A DNA stretch of 64,000 bases, from the NCBI GenBank assembly GCA_951217055.1, contig OX578277.1:8180329-8244328 (forward strand), given 5' to 3'. The notes under the pieces were generated by a model that was not told where the DNA came from, did not search any database, and worked only from the letters and a program-made list of their open reading frames with translations. Source of the DNA: Gerris lacustris. Lineage: Eukaryota; Arthropoda; Insecta; Hemiptera; Gerridae. A program made the translations under genes and the position numbers. Shown here one piece after another: positions 12,596 to 23,352 of this stretch (position 1 is its first letter; each line of letters begins with the position of its first letter).

Positions 12596-12955
12596 TTACC
12601 TAGATTTAAACAAAGTATCGGATAAGTGGTTCCCCTCACACTCCAAACACTGATTAAGCCTTTTTTCGAAGTTTATGTGCACTCTTTCAAGCATTTCCAC
12701 ATTTCCACAGGAATTTCGGCAATTTTGGCTCGAATATTGTTCTTGAGGGCTTCCAGGGTACTGGAACGATCGCTGTACACCAAGGATTTAAGGTATCCCC
12801 ACAGAAAAAAATCACAAGTAGCCAAATCAGGCGATCTTGCTGGCCAGTTTAAATCGCCTCTTAAAGAGATGAGACACCCGGGAAATCTGTCTTGCAAAAA
12901 GTTTACGCAAACCCTTGCTGTGTGGGCTGTGGCCCCGTCCTGCTGAAACGTGGAA
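12596..12955 (-). pseudogene. Mariner-family transposase, C-terminal fragment
   Basis: On the minus strand the frame reads FQQDGATAHTAR (second catalytic Asp region), then WPARSPDLATCDFFLWGYLK (third catalytic acidic residue in CDFF), then a helical tail. This is the C-terminal third of a Tc1/mariner DDE transposase. An 8-bp tandem duplication (TGGAAATG twice, at about 12695) shifts the frame near VEM; after it the second frame continues with NFEKRLNQCLE and GNHLSDTLFKSR to a stop at 12596. The N-terminal helix-turn-helix and first Asp are absent, and no terminal repeats were seen. It is a dead, truncated copy. Confidence 0.88.
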
Positions 12956-13119
12956 CATAAACTTCCCGTCCCCCTCTTTCAAACGACCCTACTCTCAACC
13001 GTCTAGGACCAATAGGAAGGGAGCAATCCCGTCAATATAACCATTATCACCCATCTTAAGATTCGTGTTAAGATATGTGTAATTGATTTTATGAATTTTA
13101 ATACTTTTTTATTTTTATT

Positions 13120-13448
13120 TTGATGTGTCAAATTTTTCTCTATATAACATATTTTTCTTTATTTAAATTTTTACGCGAATATTTACTAAATATTAAAATT
13201 ATTGAAGACTACTCGTATATAATAGAGCAACTTAATGGAATGCATATGAGTGCAGTCATTCTTCAAGCTGAAAGTCTCGACGAATGGGAGTTTTACAAGT
13301 GGCTTCAAAGTAAGTTTAATAGCGGTCATTGCATACTTATATTATAATACGATGGTCGCAATGTAATGTGAATGTGATAAAATGAACTATATGAAGTCCA
13401 TATTTGTTAATTTCAGGAATAAGTGTAAGTACCAAGGGAAATAATTAA
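13120..13448 (+). CDS. Possible terminal exons of an unrecognised gene (weak)
   Basis: A frame ending IIEQLNGMHMSAVILQAESL then DEWEFYKWLQ has protein-like composition, unlike the repeat frames around it. It runs into a good splice donor, A|GTAAGT at 13309/13310, and an acceptor with a pyrimidine-rich tract, TTTGTTAATTTCAG, ends at 13416. Joining these gives a short tail (RISVSTKGNN) and a stop at 13446-13448. No repeat copy of this sequence occurs elsewhere in the window. Against it: the upstream part (13120-13200) looks non-coding, there is no clear upstream acceptor, and I do not recognise the protein. It could be chance or a retro-element remnant. Confidence 0.22.
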
Positions 13449-13478
13449 ACTGTGTGCAGTAATGATATGAATCTTAGA

Positions 13479-14718
13479 CAGTGGCGCACCCACGGGGAGG
13501 GGGGGGGGGGGCTGAAGGGGCTGAAGATACCATAATGATACCTTATTAAGATTTTGGTTTGATATTGTTTTTTCTCCCCCTCTATATAAAGATATGAAAA
13601 AGATCCCTTGAAAAAAACCTTTATCAAAAAAGTTTATTTTAAATATAAAACAGATATGTAGTAGGTACCTCGGATTTTTTTCTCTCTTTTGTGTTAAATT
13701 CTAGTCACTAAAACAATAACTATTTGGTTTTTCAGTGGCGCACACACGGGGGGCTGAAGGGGTTAAAGCCCCCCTCCCCCTCAGAACCCACAAGAAAATA
13801 CACATACTTAAGAAAATACTATCTACTTTTACGAAATATACTCGTGAAGAAAACAAATTATGAGTTTTTTACTTCCTCATATTATAAAGAAGAAGTATTG
13901 TGATGGCGCGAAAATCCGATTATGTAAATCCATCAAAATCGAATTTTCATCACGTTTTGAGGACCCCCTGAGTTCAAAAAAGTGTTTTTTAAAAAATGTC
14001 TGTTTTGTGTGCAGACGCGTGGAGCCTAAACTACGGGGCCGATTTTGACGAAATTGAGTATATACACATAAGTATATCACACCCCAGGTAAAATAGAGAA
14101 ATGATTTTTGCTCAAAATTTAGGATTGCTACCCCCAAAAACTCTGAAAAAAATTATTTCTCGTAAACGATTTCGACGATTTTGATTAAAAATTTTGAAAA
14201 TGTAGTCCATTTAAATACGAATCTATAACGATAATAAGCCGTTTACCCGGGAAAATTCTAGTTCCGGAGAAAATAGCATTAAACCCGGTCGGAGAGAGGC
14301 CGGGTCCGATTTTTTCTTGAGGAGAAGTTATTTTTATTATAAATTTTGATAAAATATTAAATTTTAATAATTATGTACCAACGAAAACTCGAACACTAGT
14401 AAATGGAAAACACTGAACTAAGTAATATTATATAAATTCATATAAGAGAAATTTCGTCAGTTGTCTCGGACCGATTTTTTTAAAACTGGCTCATAGAAAT
14501 ATTATAAAAGTTACGATTTAAATGTTACTACTTAATTTTTACTTTTTAATTTATATTATTGCTAGGTTCGAACAAGTGGTTCAACCTCTACCCGTTCGAG
14601 TAGAAAGTACTAGATTCCTACTACTACTTTTACACCCCCCCCCCCCCCCGGATACAACTTTTACATCTTTGAGTCTTGGTTAGCCCCCCCCCAGAAAAAA
14701 ATCCTGGGTGCGCCACTG
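13479..14718. mobile_element. hAT-like element with 8-bp TSD
   Basis: The ends CAGTGGCGCACCCA and its inverse (TGGGTGCGCCACTG) are flanked by ATCTTAGA at 13471-13478 and 14719-14726. CA...TG ends with an 8-bp duplication fit the hAT superfamily. Long G and C runs lie just inside both ends. A second left end (CAGTGGCGCACACACGG) at about 13735 suggests a related insertion or duplication. The interior contains a HINE-A copy (about 13860-14495). No transposase. Confidence 0.8.
13860..14495 (+). mobile_element. HINE-A family element, copy A
   Basis: Shares GTATTGTGATGGCGCGAAAA, GTGCAGACGCGTGGAGCC, CCCCCAAAAACTCTG and TTGTCTCGGACCGAT with copies at 32872, 41870, 47330 and 63745. In the better copies the family has ACTTTCTCATAT near the 5' end and ATATGAGAAAGT near the 3' end, a TCTGTCTGTCG microsatellite near the 5' end, and a 3' hairpin (GTCTGAG-TTGT-CTCGGAC). 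That layout matches Helentron-associated short elements (DINE/HINE); the assignment is inferred from architecture, not from a protein. This copy is the least interrupted. Confidence 0.6.
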
Positions 14719-14726
14719 ATCTTAGA

Positions 14727-15108
14727 GGTCCGTAATAGGATCGAACATACGAAATTTGGCGTTGTGTAGGAAATAGGGCTAGTACCAACCGTTTTTCGAA
14801 CACTAAAATGACGTTGAAGGAGGTTTTTATGCTAAGTTACCTGTGGTCTCAGGTTATAATTACACAAAACGAGTTTCAGGATTATTTTTATATATTCAAG
14901 TAAATGTTTTTCCTTTTATTACAGAGGCTTATAATCATTTTGTGCTTAACCACTTCGAGAATATTATAGACCCCACCAAAGGGACCAATTAAGGGACCTA
15001 GCAAAAATTTATCCATTGCCACATTTTTTGCGGAGAAGAAAATTTACAGATCTTTTCTTTTATCTATAGAGAGAAATGAGCATGTGGAATTAACTGGTTC
15101 GTTATATT
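14727..15108. other. Non-coding spacer
   Basis: No gene or element recognised between the hAT-like element and the next MITE. Confidence 0.5.
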
Positions 15109-15116
15109 AATAAAAG

Positions 15117-15340
15117 GGTACTCTTATAAAAAAAAGGGCCCCCCTTTTTGTTTTTTATACAGAAGAGTTTATATCGCTTAGTCTAACTACCTATTAAGAC
15201 AAAGGGATATTCAGTCCAATATGCTTTGGGACAAAGGAATATCACACTTTTGCATAAAAAAAAAAAGTGTGTATTCGGTTGTCAGAAGGTATATTAGATT
15301 AAAAAAAAGTGGGGGGGGGGCCCATTTCTATAAAAGTGTC
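15117..15340. mobile_element. MITE with 8-bp TSD (copy 2)
   Basis: The second copy of the element at 1422-1636: ends GGTACTCTTATA... and ...CTATAAAAGTGTC, flanked by AATAAAAG at 15109-15116 and 15341-15348. The inside is nearly identical to copy 1, including GGGACAAAGGAATATCACAC. Two copies with different 8-bp duplications confirm the element limits. Confidence 0.85.
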
Positions 15341-15696
15341 AATAAAAGTACTTTTCTTAAAAAAATGTAAACTAGTATATTCTTAAAAATATTCTTCTTA
15401 AAAAATGTAAATTTTTATACTCATAAATATATTTCTTAAAACATGAAATAGAATATTATGTAGTGTTCCTACTCGTATTCAATAGCACTAGTGAACCTAG
15501 ACAGATCATCAGTGCCATACACCCCAAATTCGCTTAATTTAATAGGAAAATTTGGGTGGGTAACCAAGTAAAGGAGTGCCGGTTTAACTATATTAATACA
15601 AGCCATTAAGCTCGTGGTAAGGGGCTTAATTTTTTATTTAGAAAAAAAAAATACTTATCTATTTGAAGACCAACAAATCAAAACCAACATTTTATT
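15341..15696. other. Non-coding spacer with half hairpin unit
   Basis: Holds GGGTGGGTAACCAAGTAAAG at 15553-15572, a solo half of the inverted repeats at 10.6-12 kb. No gene. Confidence 0.55.
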
Positions 15697-16434
15697 AGGG
15701 TCCGTAGGCAAAACCAAGGACCCTTATATTTTCCTGCGTGTGTCTGTCCGTCCGTCCTCTCGCGTGCTCTCACGGCTACACCTTTCGTCAGATCACTTTG
15801 AAATTTGGTATGTATGTGTCTTACCCACATATTTTAAAAATATAGCGACTTATAAAAAATATTTTTCAAAAAAATTAGGGGAAAAAAACTTAAGGGTTAA
15901 AATGTTTTGTTTTTTTTTCAACACCGTGAGGGGTATCATATGAAAGGGTTCGTTGAGCTGATTACAAAAATATATAATTCTTTGGATATAACTTTTATAG
16001 GGCGAATGTAGGCAAGTTTGAAGTGGATGTGAAACGTGTTCCCCCCACCCCCCCCCCCTCTATCTCACTTATGTGAAGTGCAAAAAATCTGAAAAAATTC
16101 CTCAACATTCTTCGACCAAAAGTAAAGATACCACTTTTTGGAAATTTCGAAAAAAATATTATTTTATTTTTTATTGACAAAATACGTTTTTTTTATAATT
16201 ATGGTCTTTTCGATGTATTTATATGGTTGTAGTTCGGTTCAGTGGCAAAAAAATACTTTATCAGAGTGTGTTTTGGGAATATCTGACCCTTAGAATGGTT
16301 CAAAGTAAGCTTTTTAGCATTTAAAAAAAAAACACTGTTTATACACTTTACAGTTAAACACAATATAGTGTAGCCTACGGACCCTCGCTGTGTGCTGACT
16401 AGCACACACTTGACCTGTTTATTTGCATTGGAAT
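15697..16434 (+). mobile_element. HINE-B family element, copy 1
   Basis: Starts AGGGTCCGTAGGC, has a TGTCTGTCCGTCCGTCC microsatellite 45 bp in, then near the 3' end the inverse (GCCTACGGACCCT), followed by a hairpin (GTGTGCT-GACT-AGCACAC) and CTTGACCTGTTTATT. Copies at 37338-38072 (minus) and 49962-50680 share both ends. Subterminal inverted repeats, a 5' microsatellite and a 3' hairpin beyond the second repeat are the DINE/HINE architecture. No coding capacity; the 109-codon frame inside is chance. Confidence 0.7.
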
Positions 16435-16627
16435 AAATGAGATTGCTTTAGCTTAGCACTTAACGCATAATTTCTTGGTAATTTATCGCCGCCGTGACAC
16501 AACTCTATTATATAAATGATATTAGATTGTTTTGTTGTACGTAGGCCTCCGTGGTTGGTACCATAATAAAATAAGGGTTAAAAATATCTATATTTCGTAG
16601 CTAATAGTATCTTAACTGAGTTAATAA

Positions 16628-17392
16628 CTAGGCATCGCGTGGCTCTATTATTGAAGCGAGCGTATTGCAATAAAATACTGAATATTAAAATTTGTTAATC
16701 ATGATGAATGTCATAGTTGATGATAAGTGGAAGAGGGCAGTGTGGAGTAGAGTGGGGGTACTCGGTACAAAGCTTTACTTCCTAAACAAATCTATAGAAT
16801 CTTAAACACCCGCGATAGCTTTTAAACAATTATTATAAATGTATCACTTCATTACTCAAATACTACTGCTTGTATCAAGTTGAAATTTTACATACTTGTT
16901 TCAATTGTAATTTAGACGATGTACATGAAGTTTTATTAAAATCGTTACGTTAGAACGTAAGATATCGGTAAAAAGGTTGTTTTCTCTATTTTAAACGTTT
17001 AGGTCCGCTTTAATAGTTTTAGCGATCTTTATTAATTCATAGCAGTGTCGTTGTTGGCTTTACTAAAAAATGTTATTTGAAAAAAATGTTCGTCTCATCG
17101 AATAGATGATGATAGAATTTTTTCCCGTCCTGAAATTCCAATATTAAATTTGATGCTCACGTTTACGCGAGCATTGCGCGCGAACTCTTGGACGGATCAC
17201 GCTGTCCAACGAACTTAGCCTGAGTATTAGTTAAAGGAAGATGTATATTAAATTTCAACCAAATCGGTCAACTTTTACTCAAGTTATCGTCGGACACGTA
17301 AACGTTACACACAGACAGACAGACAGACAGACAAGATGCATATTTCGTTGAATGTAAGAAGGTCGCTTACGCTCGCTTCAATTATACTTAAT
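16628..17392 (-). mobile_element. HINE-C family element, copy 1
   Basis: On the minus strand it starts AATTGAAGCGAGCGTAAGCG, has a (TCTG)n run soon after, and ends with the inverse repeat TACGCTCGCTTCAAT followed by AGAGCCACGCGATGCCTAG|T. The 5' and 3' subterminal repeats, early microsatellite and CTAG-type end fit a Helentron/HINE element. Other copies: 18182, 34240, 54749, 62398. Confidence 0.72.
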
Positions 17393-18181
17393 GAAGATGC
17401 TCTCAATATTGGATGCGAAAATGTCAGTACCTGTACCCCGTCAAGATGTGATCGCCACCCGAATACCAAGAATTTAAATTCTATTTATAAGCTAACTTTT
17501 AAATTTCATCAAAATTGAAGAAGCCGTTTTCGGACATATGGATGTGTGAAAAAACTATTACCGGATAGTCCGTAAATCAGGCTGGAGGCCAACATTTTCC
17601 CTGACGTCTGAAACGTAATAATTCTGATAAAGAAATATTAAATTTGGAGAAAAGAAATGTTTTTCTTCTACTGTATGACCACAGTAATGTTTCCGTTACC
17701 TTTGGGTAAGCTAGGAAGCAAAAATAACCATTGTATTCATGGTCCATAACACCCATATGTTATAGATATAGCATGTGGAAATAATCCATACCATGAAAAC
17801 AAGTTGAAAAGTCGCCAAGAAGAAAAAAATACATAAATCTAGAGCAATAAAAATGATAATATGTCTGAATGAAACCGTAAAGTCAAGTTTAGCATTCTAA
17901 CTACAACACCAGAAGCAATTTAGTCTCGTATGCTCGTTCTAGATTTAAGCCATTACAAAAAGCCATTTTGACAAATCATACGGAGCCATTAAACCATGCA
18001 GTTTATCAAATTTCAAGCTCTGTGGAAGTCAAGAAAACTAAAATTTTAACCTCAGTATATAGCTAAACACTACAGGATAAAATCAAAGAATAACTACTTT
18101 AGTTGTTACAAAATTCATTTGATTACATTAAGTCATCAGGTAATATAACATCTAAACACAACAGGATAAAAAGATAAATAA
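17393..18181. other. Non-coding spacer between two HINE-C copies
   Basis: No gene. The end (18100-18180) contains TACTTTAGTTGT... CATCAGGTAATATAACATC, which recurs at 18938 and 19420-19990, so the neighbouring region carries a diverged repeat of its own. Confidence 0.5.
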
Positions 18182-18852
18182 CTAGGCATCGCGTGGCTCT
18201 ATCATTGAAGCGAGCGTATGGTAATAAATATGTATTGAATATTGAAAAAATAGATAATCATGAATCATGATGGGTTGATAGATAATGGGTCTGGTAGTAG
18301 TGCAGCGGCTAGTAGTAAGGGAACCACCCCGTATTCCTACAATTCCTCTAACCATACATCTCTTTTTCAATTATTATAAATTGTATTTCTCTGCTACAAA
18401 AAAACTACTGCATGTATCAAATTGAAATTTTGCATGCCTGTTTCAATTGTGCATTAGATGGTGTATATGAAGTTTTATTAAAATTGTTACGTTAGAACGT
18501 GAGATATCGGTAAAAAGGTTGTTTTCTCTATTATAAACGTTTAGGTCCGCTTTAATAGTTTTAGCGATCTTTATTAATTGATAGCGGTGTCGCTGTTGGT
18601 TTTACTAAAAAATGTTATTTGGAAAAAATGTTTGTCTCGTCGAATAGATGATGATAGAATCTTTTCCCTTCCTGAAATTCCAATTTAATTTTTGAACCTC
18701 TCGTTTACGCGAGCATTGCGCGCGAACTCTTGGGCGGATCACGCTGTCCAACGAACTTAGCCTGAGTATTAGTAAGAGGAACATGTATACCAAATTTCAA
18801 CTAAATCGGCCAACTTTTACTCAAGTTATCGTCGGACACGTAAACGTTACAC

Positions 18853-18887
<35 letters not shown>

Positions 18888-18932
18888 GCATATTTCGTTG
18901 AATGTAAGAAGCTCGCTTACGCTCGCTTCAAT
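18182..18932 (-). mobile_element. HINE-C family element, copy 2
   Basis: Same ends as copy 1: minus-strand AATTGAAGCGAGCGTAAGCG and GCCACGCGATGCCTAG|T, with a (GACA)n run at about 18857-18880. The body is closely related to copy 1 (e.g. GTTAGAACGTGAGATATCGG). Confidence 0.75.
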
Positions 18933-19469
18933 TACTAATTTAGTTGTACAATAGATTTATTGTCATACAGTGTACATTTCACTACATTAAATCATCAGGT
19001 AACATAGCATCTAAACACTACAGGATAATAATTAATATAAAAATACCATTTTTGAAAACTGGTCTTATTTTCAATTTTTTTTTTGGTTTCTGTATTCTTC
19101 ACCTTAGTTGTATCTATGTGCGAAATTTGGGGAAGATTGAATGACGATAAGTGGTTCAAAATTGGGATAATAGGTGTGCGATGAAACTTAAAAAGCAAAT
19201 AAATTTGACGCCATTATTATTATTATTATTATGTATTATTTATTTATTTTTATTTTTTTTTGGTTTCTGTATTCTTTACCTTAGTTGTAGCTATGTGCAA
19301 AATTTGGGGAAGATTGAATCACGGGAAGTGGTTCAAAAGTGGGGAAACGGAAATATGCGATGAAACTTACGAAGCAAAATAATATAAGACCAGTAAAAAG
19401 ATAAATAATTACTACTTTAGTTGTACAGTAGATGAGTTAGGTTACTATGTACAATTCAATACATTACAT
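18933..19469. repeat. Local 177-bp-spaced duplication
   Basis: Two copies of a segment of about 130 bp (about 19075-19205 and 19252-19383) share TTGGTTTCTGTATTCTT, ATTTGGGGAAGATTGAAT and GCGATGAAACTTA. A (TTA)n run lies between them. Short frames crossing it are not supported as genes. Confidence 0.75.
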
Positions 19470-19946
19470 CAGGGGTGCCCAACCTACGGCCCGCGGGCCG
19501 GGTTCGGCCCGCGAGCCGATTTTATGTGGCCCGCCGTGTTGCCATAAAAACGAAGAATTTACAAGCATTCAGAGAATCTAAAATATATTAATTTCCTAAT
19601 GCCTAACAGCCCAGCTGATTTTGATATAAAATGAGACTAACTGTTTTGTAATGCATACTGTTATTGTTGTATTTTAATTACAATCATTTTAATATATATT
19701 TGGGTGTTTTATTTTCTGCAAAGTAAGACTAGGCTAGTAACAGAAAAAAAAACTTTATTAACATGGTGTTTCAGCTAAAACCAAAACGGAAAATTGACCT
19801 TCTAGGAAGCATAAAAACGTGTTTTATGAGGGTAAAAATTCTAAAATTTTCTGGACCCCCCCCCCGGTACACCACTGGCCCCCGGCCCGCCTTCCCTTTG
19901 AATGTTGACAATGTGGCCCTTGATTAAAAAAGGTTGGGCACCCCTG
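19470..19946. mobile_element. hAT MITE with perfect 8-bp TSD
   Basis: A 477-bp element with ends CAGGGGTGCCCAACCTACGG and (inverse of right end) CAGGGGTGCCCAACCTTTTT, flanked by CATTACAT at 19462-19469 and 19947-19954. The CAGGGGT...CGGCCCGCGGGCC end is the familiar hAT form. Inside are GC-rich patches at both ends and no coding frame. It is inserted in the TTAGTTGTAC...CATCAGG repeat. Confidence 0.92.
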
Positions 19947-19954
19947 CATTACAT

Positions 19955-20316
19955 CATCAGGTAACATAGCATCTGAACACTGCAGAATTTAATTGTACAA
20001 AAGTATAAATAAGTTGAAAATGTTTAACTCATTAAATTATAATGTGGTGAAATTGAAATGATAGTAATAATGTAATGTTACTCAATAATAATTTAGTTAT
20101 ATGAGGGAGTTAGCTGAAGTAAGTTAACTAAGTCTTATAATTCAGTTAAGCTATTAAGTTAGTCAACTAAGTTATAATATGTTAAAGGGCTTAACCTCAA
20201 ACTAGATTTAAGACCCTCGCATAGCATCGCTTCACTTCAATTATAATATATTTATCGATTAGTTAATTTATAATTGATAAGTCATTTAAGAGGTAACTTT
20301 ATTAATATTAGTATTA
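19955..20316. other. Non-coding spacer
   Basis: AT-rich; contains TTAGTTA/TAACTAA-type short repeats at 20090-20180. No gene. Confidence 0.5.
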
Positions 20317-21295
20317 TCTATATATATAAAACTAAGAGTGACAGTGACTGACTGATCAAAAATTCTCCTACTTCCCATTGACATAGAGATTTGAAATTTG
20401 GTGCATAGATAGAGTGAACCATAAATAGAAAAGTACGGTCATTTTAATTTCGATATATGTCCGCCATATTGAATTATAGCCGCCATCTTGGATTTGTTCA
20501 TCAGTAATTCTCCTACTTCCCATTGATATAGAGGTTTGAAATTAGGTAGGTACCTAGATAGAGTGTACCATAAGTAGAAAAGTGCGGCCATTTTGATTTC
20601 GATATATGGCCACCATATCTAATTATAGCCGCCATGTTGGATTTATTCACATTCTATTATCTCAGCTTCAAGTGGACCTAGAGATCTGAAATTTGGTACA
20701 TTGACTAATGGTAGCTAAAAAAGAAAATTAAACGTACTATAACTTCAACATATGGCCGCCATATTGAATTATAACCGCCATCTTGAATTTAATAACTCTC
20801 TATTATCTCAGCTTCTAGTGGGCCTAGAGATTTGAAATTTAGTGCATAGACTTATAGTTCCCTAAAGAAGAAAATTAAAGACACTTTTACTTCAACATAT
20901 GGCCGCCATATTGAATTATAACCGCCATCTTGGATTTAATAACTCTCTATTATCTCAGCTTCTAGTGGGCCTAGAGATTTGAAATTTAGTGCATAGACTT
21001 ATAGTACCCAAAGAAGAAAATTAAAGGCACTTTTACTTCAACCTATGGCCGCCATCTTGGCTTTAAGACACTATTACCTTAGCTTCCAGTGGATTTAAAG
21101 ATCTTAAATTTGGTACATAGACTCATTGTAACTAAAATTGAAGGTAGTATAAAGTAGAATAATTGAAAATGCATAAAAAAAAAAATATAACCTACATTTA
21201 CTAAATTACGAAATTATACAACAACAAAGATATATAAATTTTATTGTTTTAATTATTATTTACACACAGCGCCAACTTCTAGACGATCCTGCTAG
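20317..21295 (+). mobile_element. Non-autonomous Helitron with ATGGCGGC-rich tandem units
   Basis: Starts A|TCTATATATATAAAACTAAG and ends GATCCTGCTAG|T, the TC...CTAG termini and A|T insertion site of Helitrons. Between them are about six diverged units of 140-150 bp, each holding a CTCAGCTTCTAGTGG-type segment, GAGATTTGAAATTTGG, and one or two GCCGCCATNTTG motifs. The 3' hairpin is not clear. No Rep/helicase frame. Confidence 0.72.
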
Positions 21296-22734
21296 TTAGG
21301 TATATTTGATGTTGACCAAGAAGTGATGGACACGGGAGAAATTGAAAAACTTAGCTTCGTTTAAAATCGGAAGTCCCGAGTATTGCCGAAGTAGGTACAG
21401 TCTTGGTGCTAATATTTGATATTTTATAAGTGACAGCTCTCCATGACAATTAAAATTAAAACAGAATATAAAAACCAAAGAACAGCACTGAGTTTTTTCC
21501 AATCACATTAATAATTCCATTTGTAAATTAAGAGTGACTGTATGTTATATTAAACTTTCTATGTCTTTAAATTACACAATTTGTAATAATTATTAGATTG
21601 ATATTCTCGGATGTTGAAAGGTTTGTTTACAATCACAGAAAGAAAGAGTAAGAGTAACCTGCACTCGGAAAACCTTCCTCACATCGTATTCATATTTACA
21701 CTACAGTTTTCTGTTTGATTAAAAGGTGGGTTCACAACTAGCGGATACGTATTTGCGGAGGGCTATATAGATAACAATATATCTTCGGAGAACCGCCGAG
21801 ACGGAGGACGGAGTCGCTGTTTCCCTCCCCTAAGGCCGATTTACACGTATTAAGTTTTTAAGTGATTAACTAAATTTTAAGTGACTAAATTTTTAGAAAG
21901 CGTTTATACCTATTCACATTTAATATTTAGTTAAGCTGTTTAGTTGACTAATAGACGCCGAACAACGTGTTCAAGTCATAAATACTGTCTTAAAATTTAT
22001 TTTAACCCTGCCTTACTAACACTGTCTAATAGTCCATTATTTCTAACACTACGCCTCTCAGACGTAAATTAAAATTAGACCAACTTATACACGTTTAAGA
22101 TTTAAATGCTGATAAAATCATGAACTTGAAACATTTCTTTGTCTAATAAAATGGTTAAAAGGTGCTCTTTAGGGTGAACATTATTACCAAACTGACCCTT
22201 TAACCTGAAAAGAGCAGGTCAAAATATACATTTTACATTTTCCCTCACAAGCACCTGCTGCATTTAAATCTGAAATTATATTATATGATAACCTAATATA
22301 AAAATAAAGTATACCATTATATAAATATGGCAATATAATATTTAATAATCAAATTTTAGGAAATAAGCTCGATAAGGTTAGGCTCGATAGGGTCCCTGAG
22401 GCACAGTAGACTAAAAGAAGTGGCAAATTAGTAATATATAAAAGCACAGCAAAGACCCGACTTTGACGCAATCTGAAGGTTAATTAAACAGAGATAGCAT
22501 ACCTAGAAGGACTAATGGCTGGCACGCTTGCGCACCGAGAGCTATCAACAAAAGTCAGCATGTACGCCTCAGAGACGTAGTGTTAGAAGTGCAGGGTTAA
22601 ATGGCCATCTAGAGAGCTGATCTTAAACCTATAAAAAGACAAATCTTTGTACAACGGATCTCACCTCATCTTGGATCAAATAATTTATTTCTTTGTTTAC
22701 TTTTCCTTTTTCGCTGTCATTCAATATTTACCTC
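21296..22734. other. Non-coding stretch with transposon-end remnants
   Basis: No gene supported. At 21831 the sequence TAAGGCCGATTTACACGTAT resembles a PIF/Harbinger-type left end, but I could not find its partner. The reverse frame at 21296-21502 has no family resemblance. Confidence 0.45.
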
Positions 22735-22737
22735 TTA

Positions 22738-23073
22738 AGGCTGATTACACGATCCAAGTATACTTGGTCCAAGAAGGGGAACTTGTCAAAAAAACCATTT
22801 AGAAGCAAAGGAATAAAAACAATAATTTTAAAGAAATAAAAGCTGTCAATACCCTTCTTATAAACAAATCCGTCATAACTTTTCTCATTTTTGACAGCTT
22901 CCTTGTCCTAAATATATGGTTGATGCCATCCAAGTCTACTTAGATCAAATAACGTCTAACTCAACTTGGATGTCCAAGTTGACTTTGATAACCTGTTTAC
23001 ACGATCCAAGTAGCGTCAAAATAGAGTCAAAACTGATTTGGTCCAAGTCAACTTGGGTCGTGTAGGCGTGGCT
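22738..23073. mobile_element. PIF/Harbinger-like MITE, TTA TSD
   Basis: A 336-bp element with ends AGGCTGATTACACGATCCAA and (inverse of right) AGCCACGCCTACACGACCCA, flanked by TTA at 22735-22737 and 23074-23076. CCAAGT/ACTTGG motifs are repeated throughout in both orientations. Non-coding. Confidence 0.8.
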
Positions 23074-23084
23074 TTAATAAAAAA

Positions 23085-23352
23085 ATCACAAATTTGAAAC
23101 CCGTCAAAATGAAGATTGTAAATATGGGATATGTCAAAACAAATTAAATAACTTGAGGATTTTTTCCGAACTAACTTTCCATACAGCAAAATTGGCTGAA
23201 AGATAGCTAAAAGTATTAAAATAATGCATTGTCATCGTGTTCTGAGCTATTCTAAAAGTTTCAAATGTCTAGCTACTCGGGAAATTAGTTAAAAATCGAT
23301 TGCAAAATTTGTACTGGACAAACAAACAAACAAGAAAGCAAGCTAATAAAAA
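23085..23352. repeat. Dispersed repeat, copy 1
   Basis: Matches 51350-51662 closely: CATTGTCATCGTGTTCTGAG, AGCTACTCGGGAA and CAAACAAACAAACAAG-AAAGCAAGC near the end. The ending in a CAAA-rich tail suggests the 3' part of a retroelement, but no protein is visible. Confidence 0.65.

Noticed and set aside
21831..22130. PIF/Harbinger-like left end TAAGGCCGATTTACACG
   Set aside because: No matching inverse end or paired TWA duplication found downstream.
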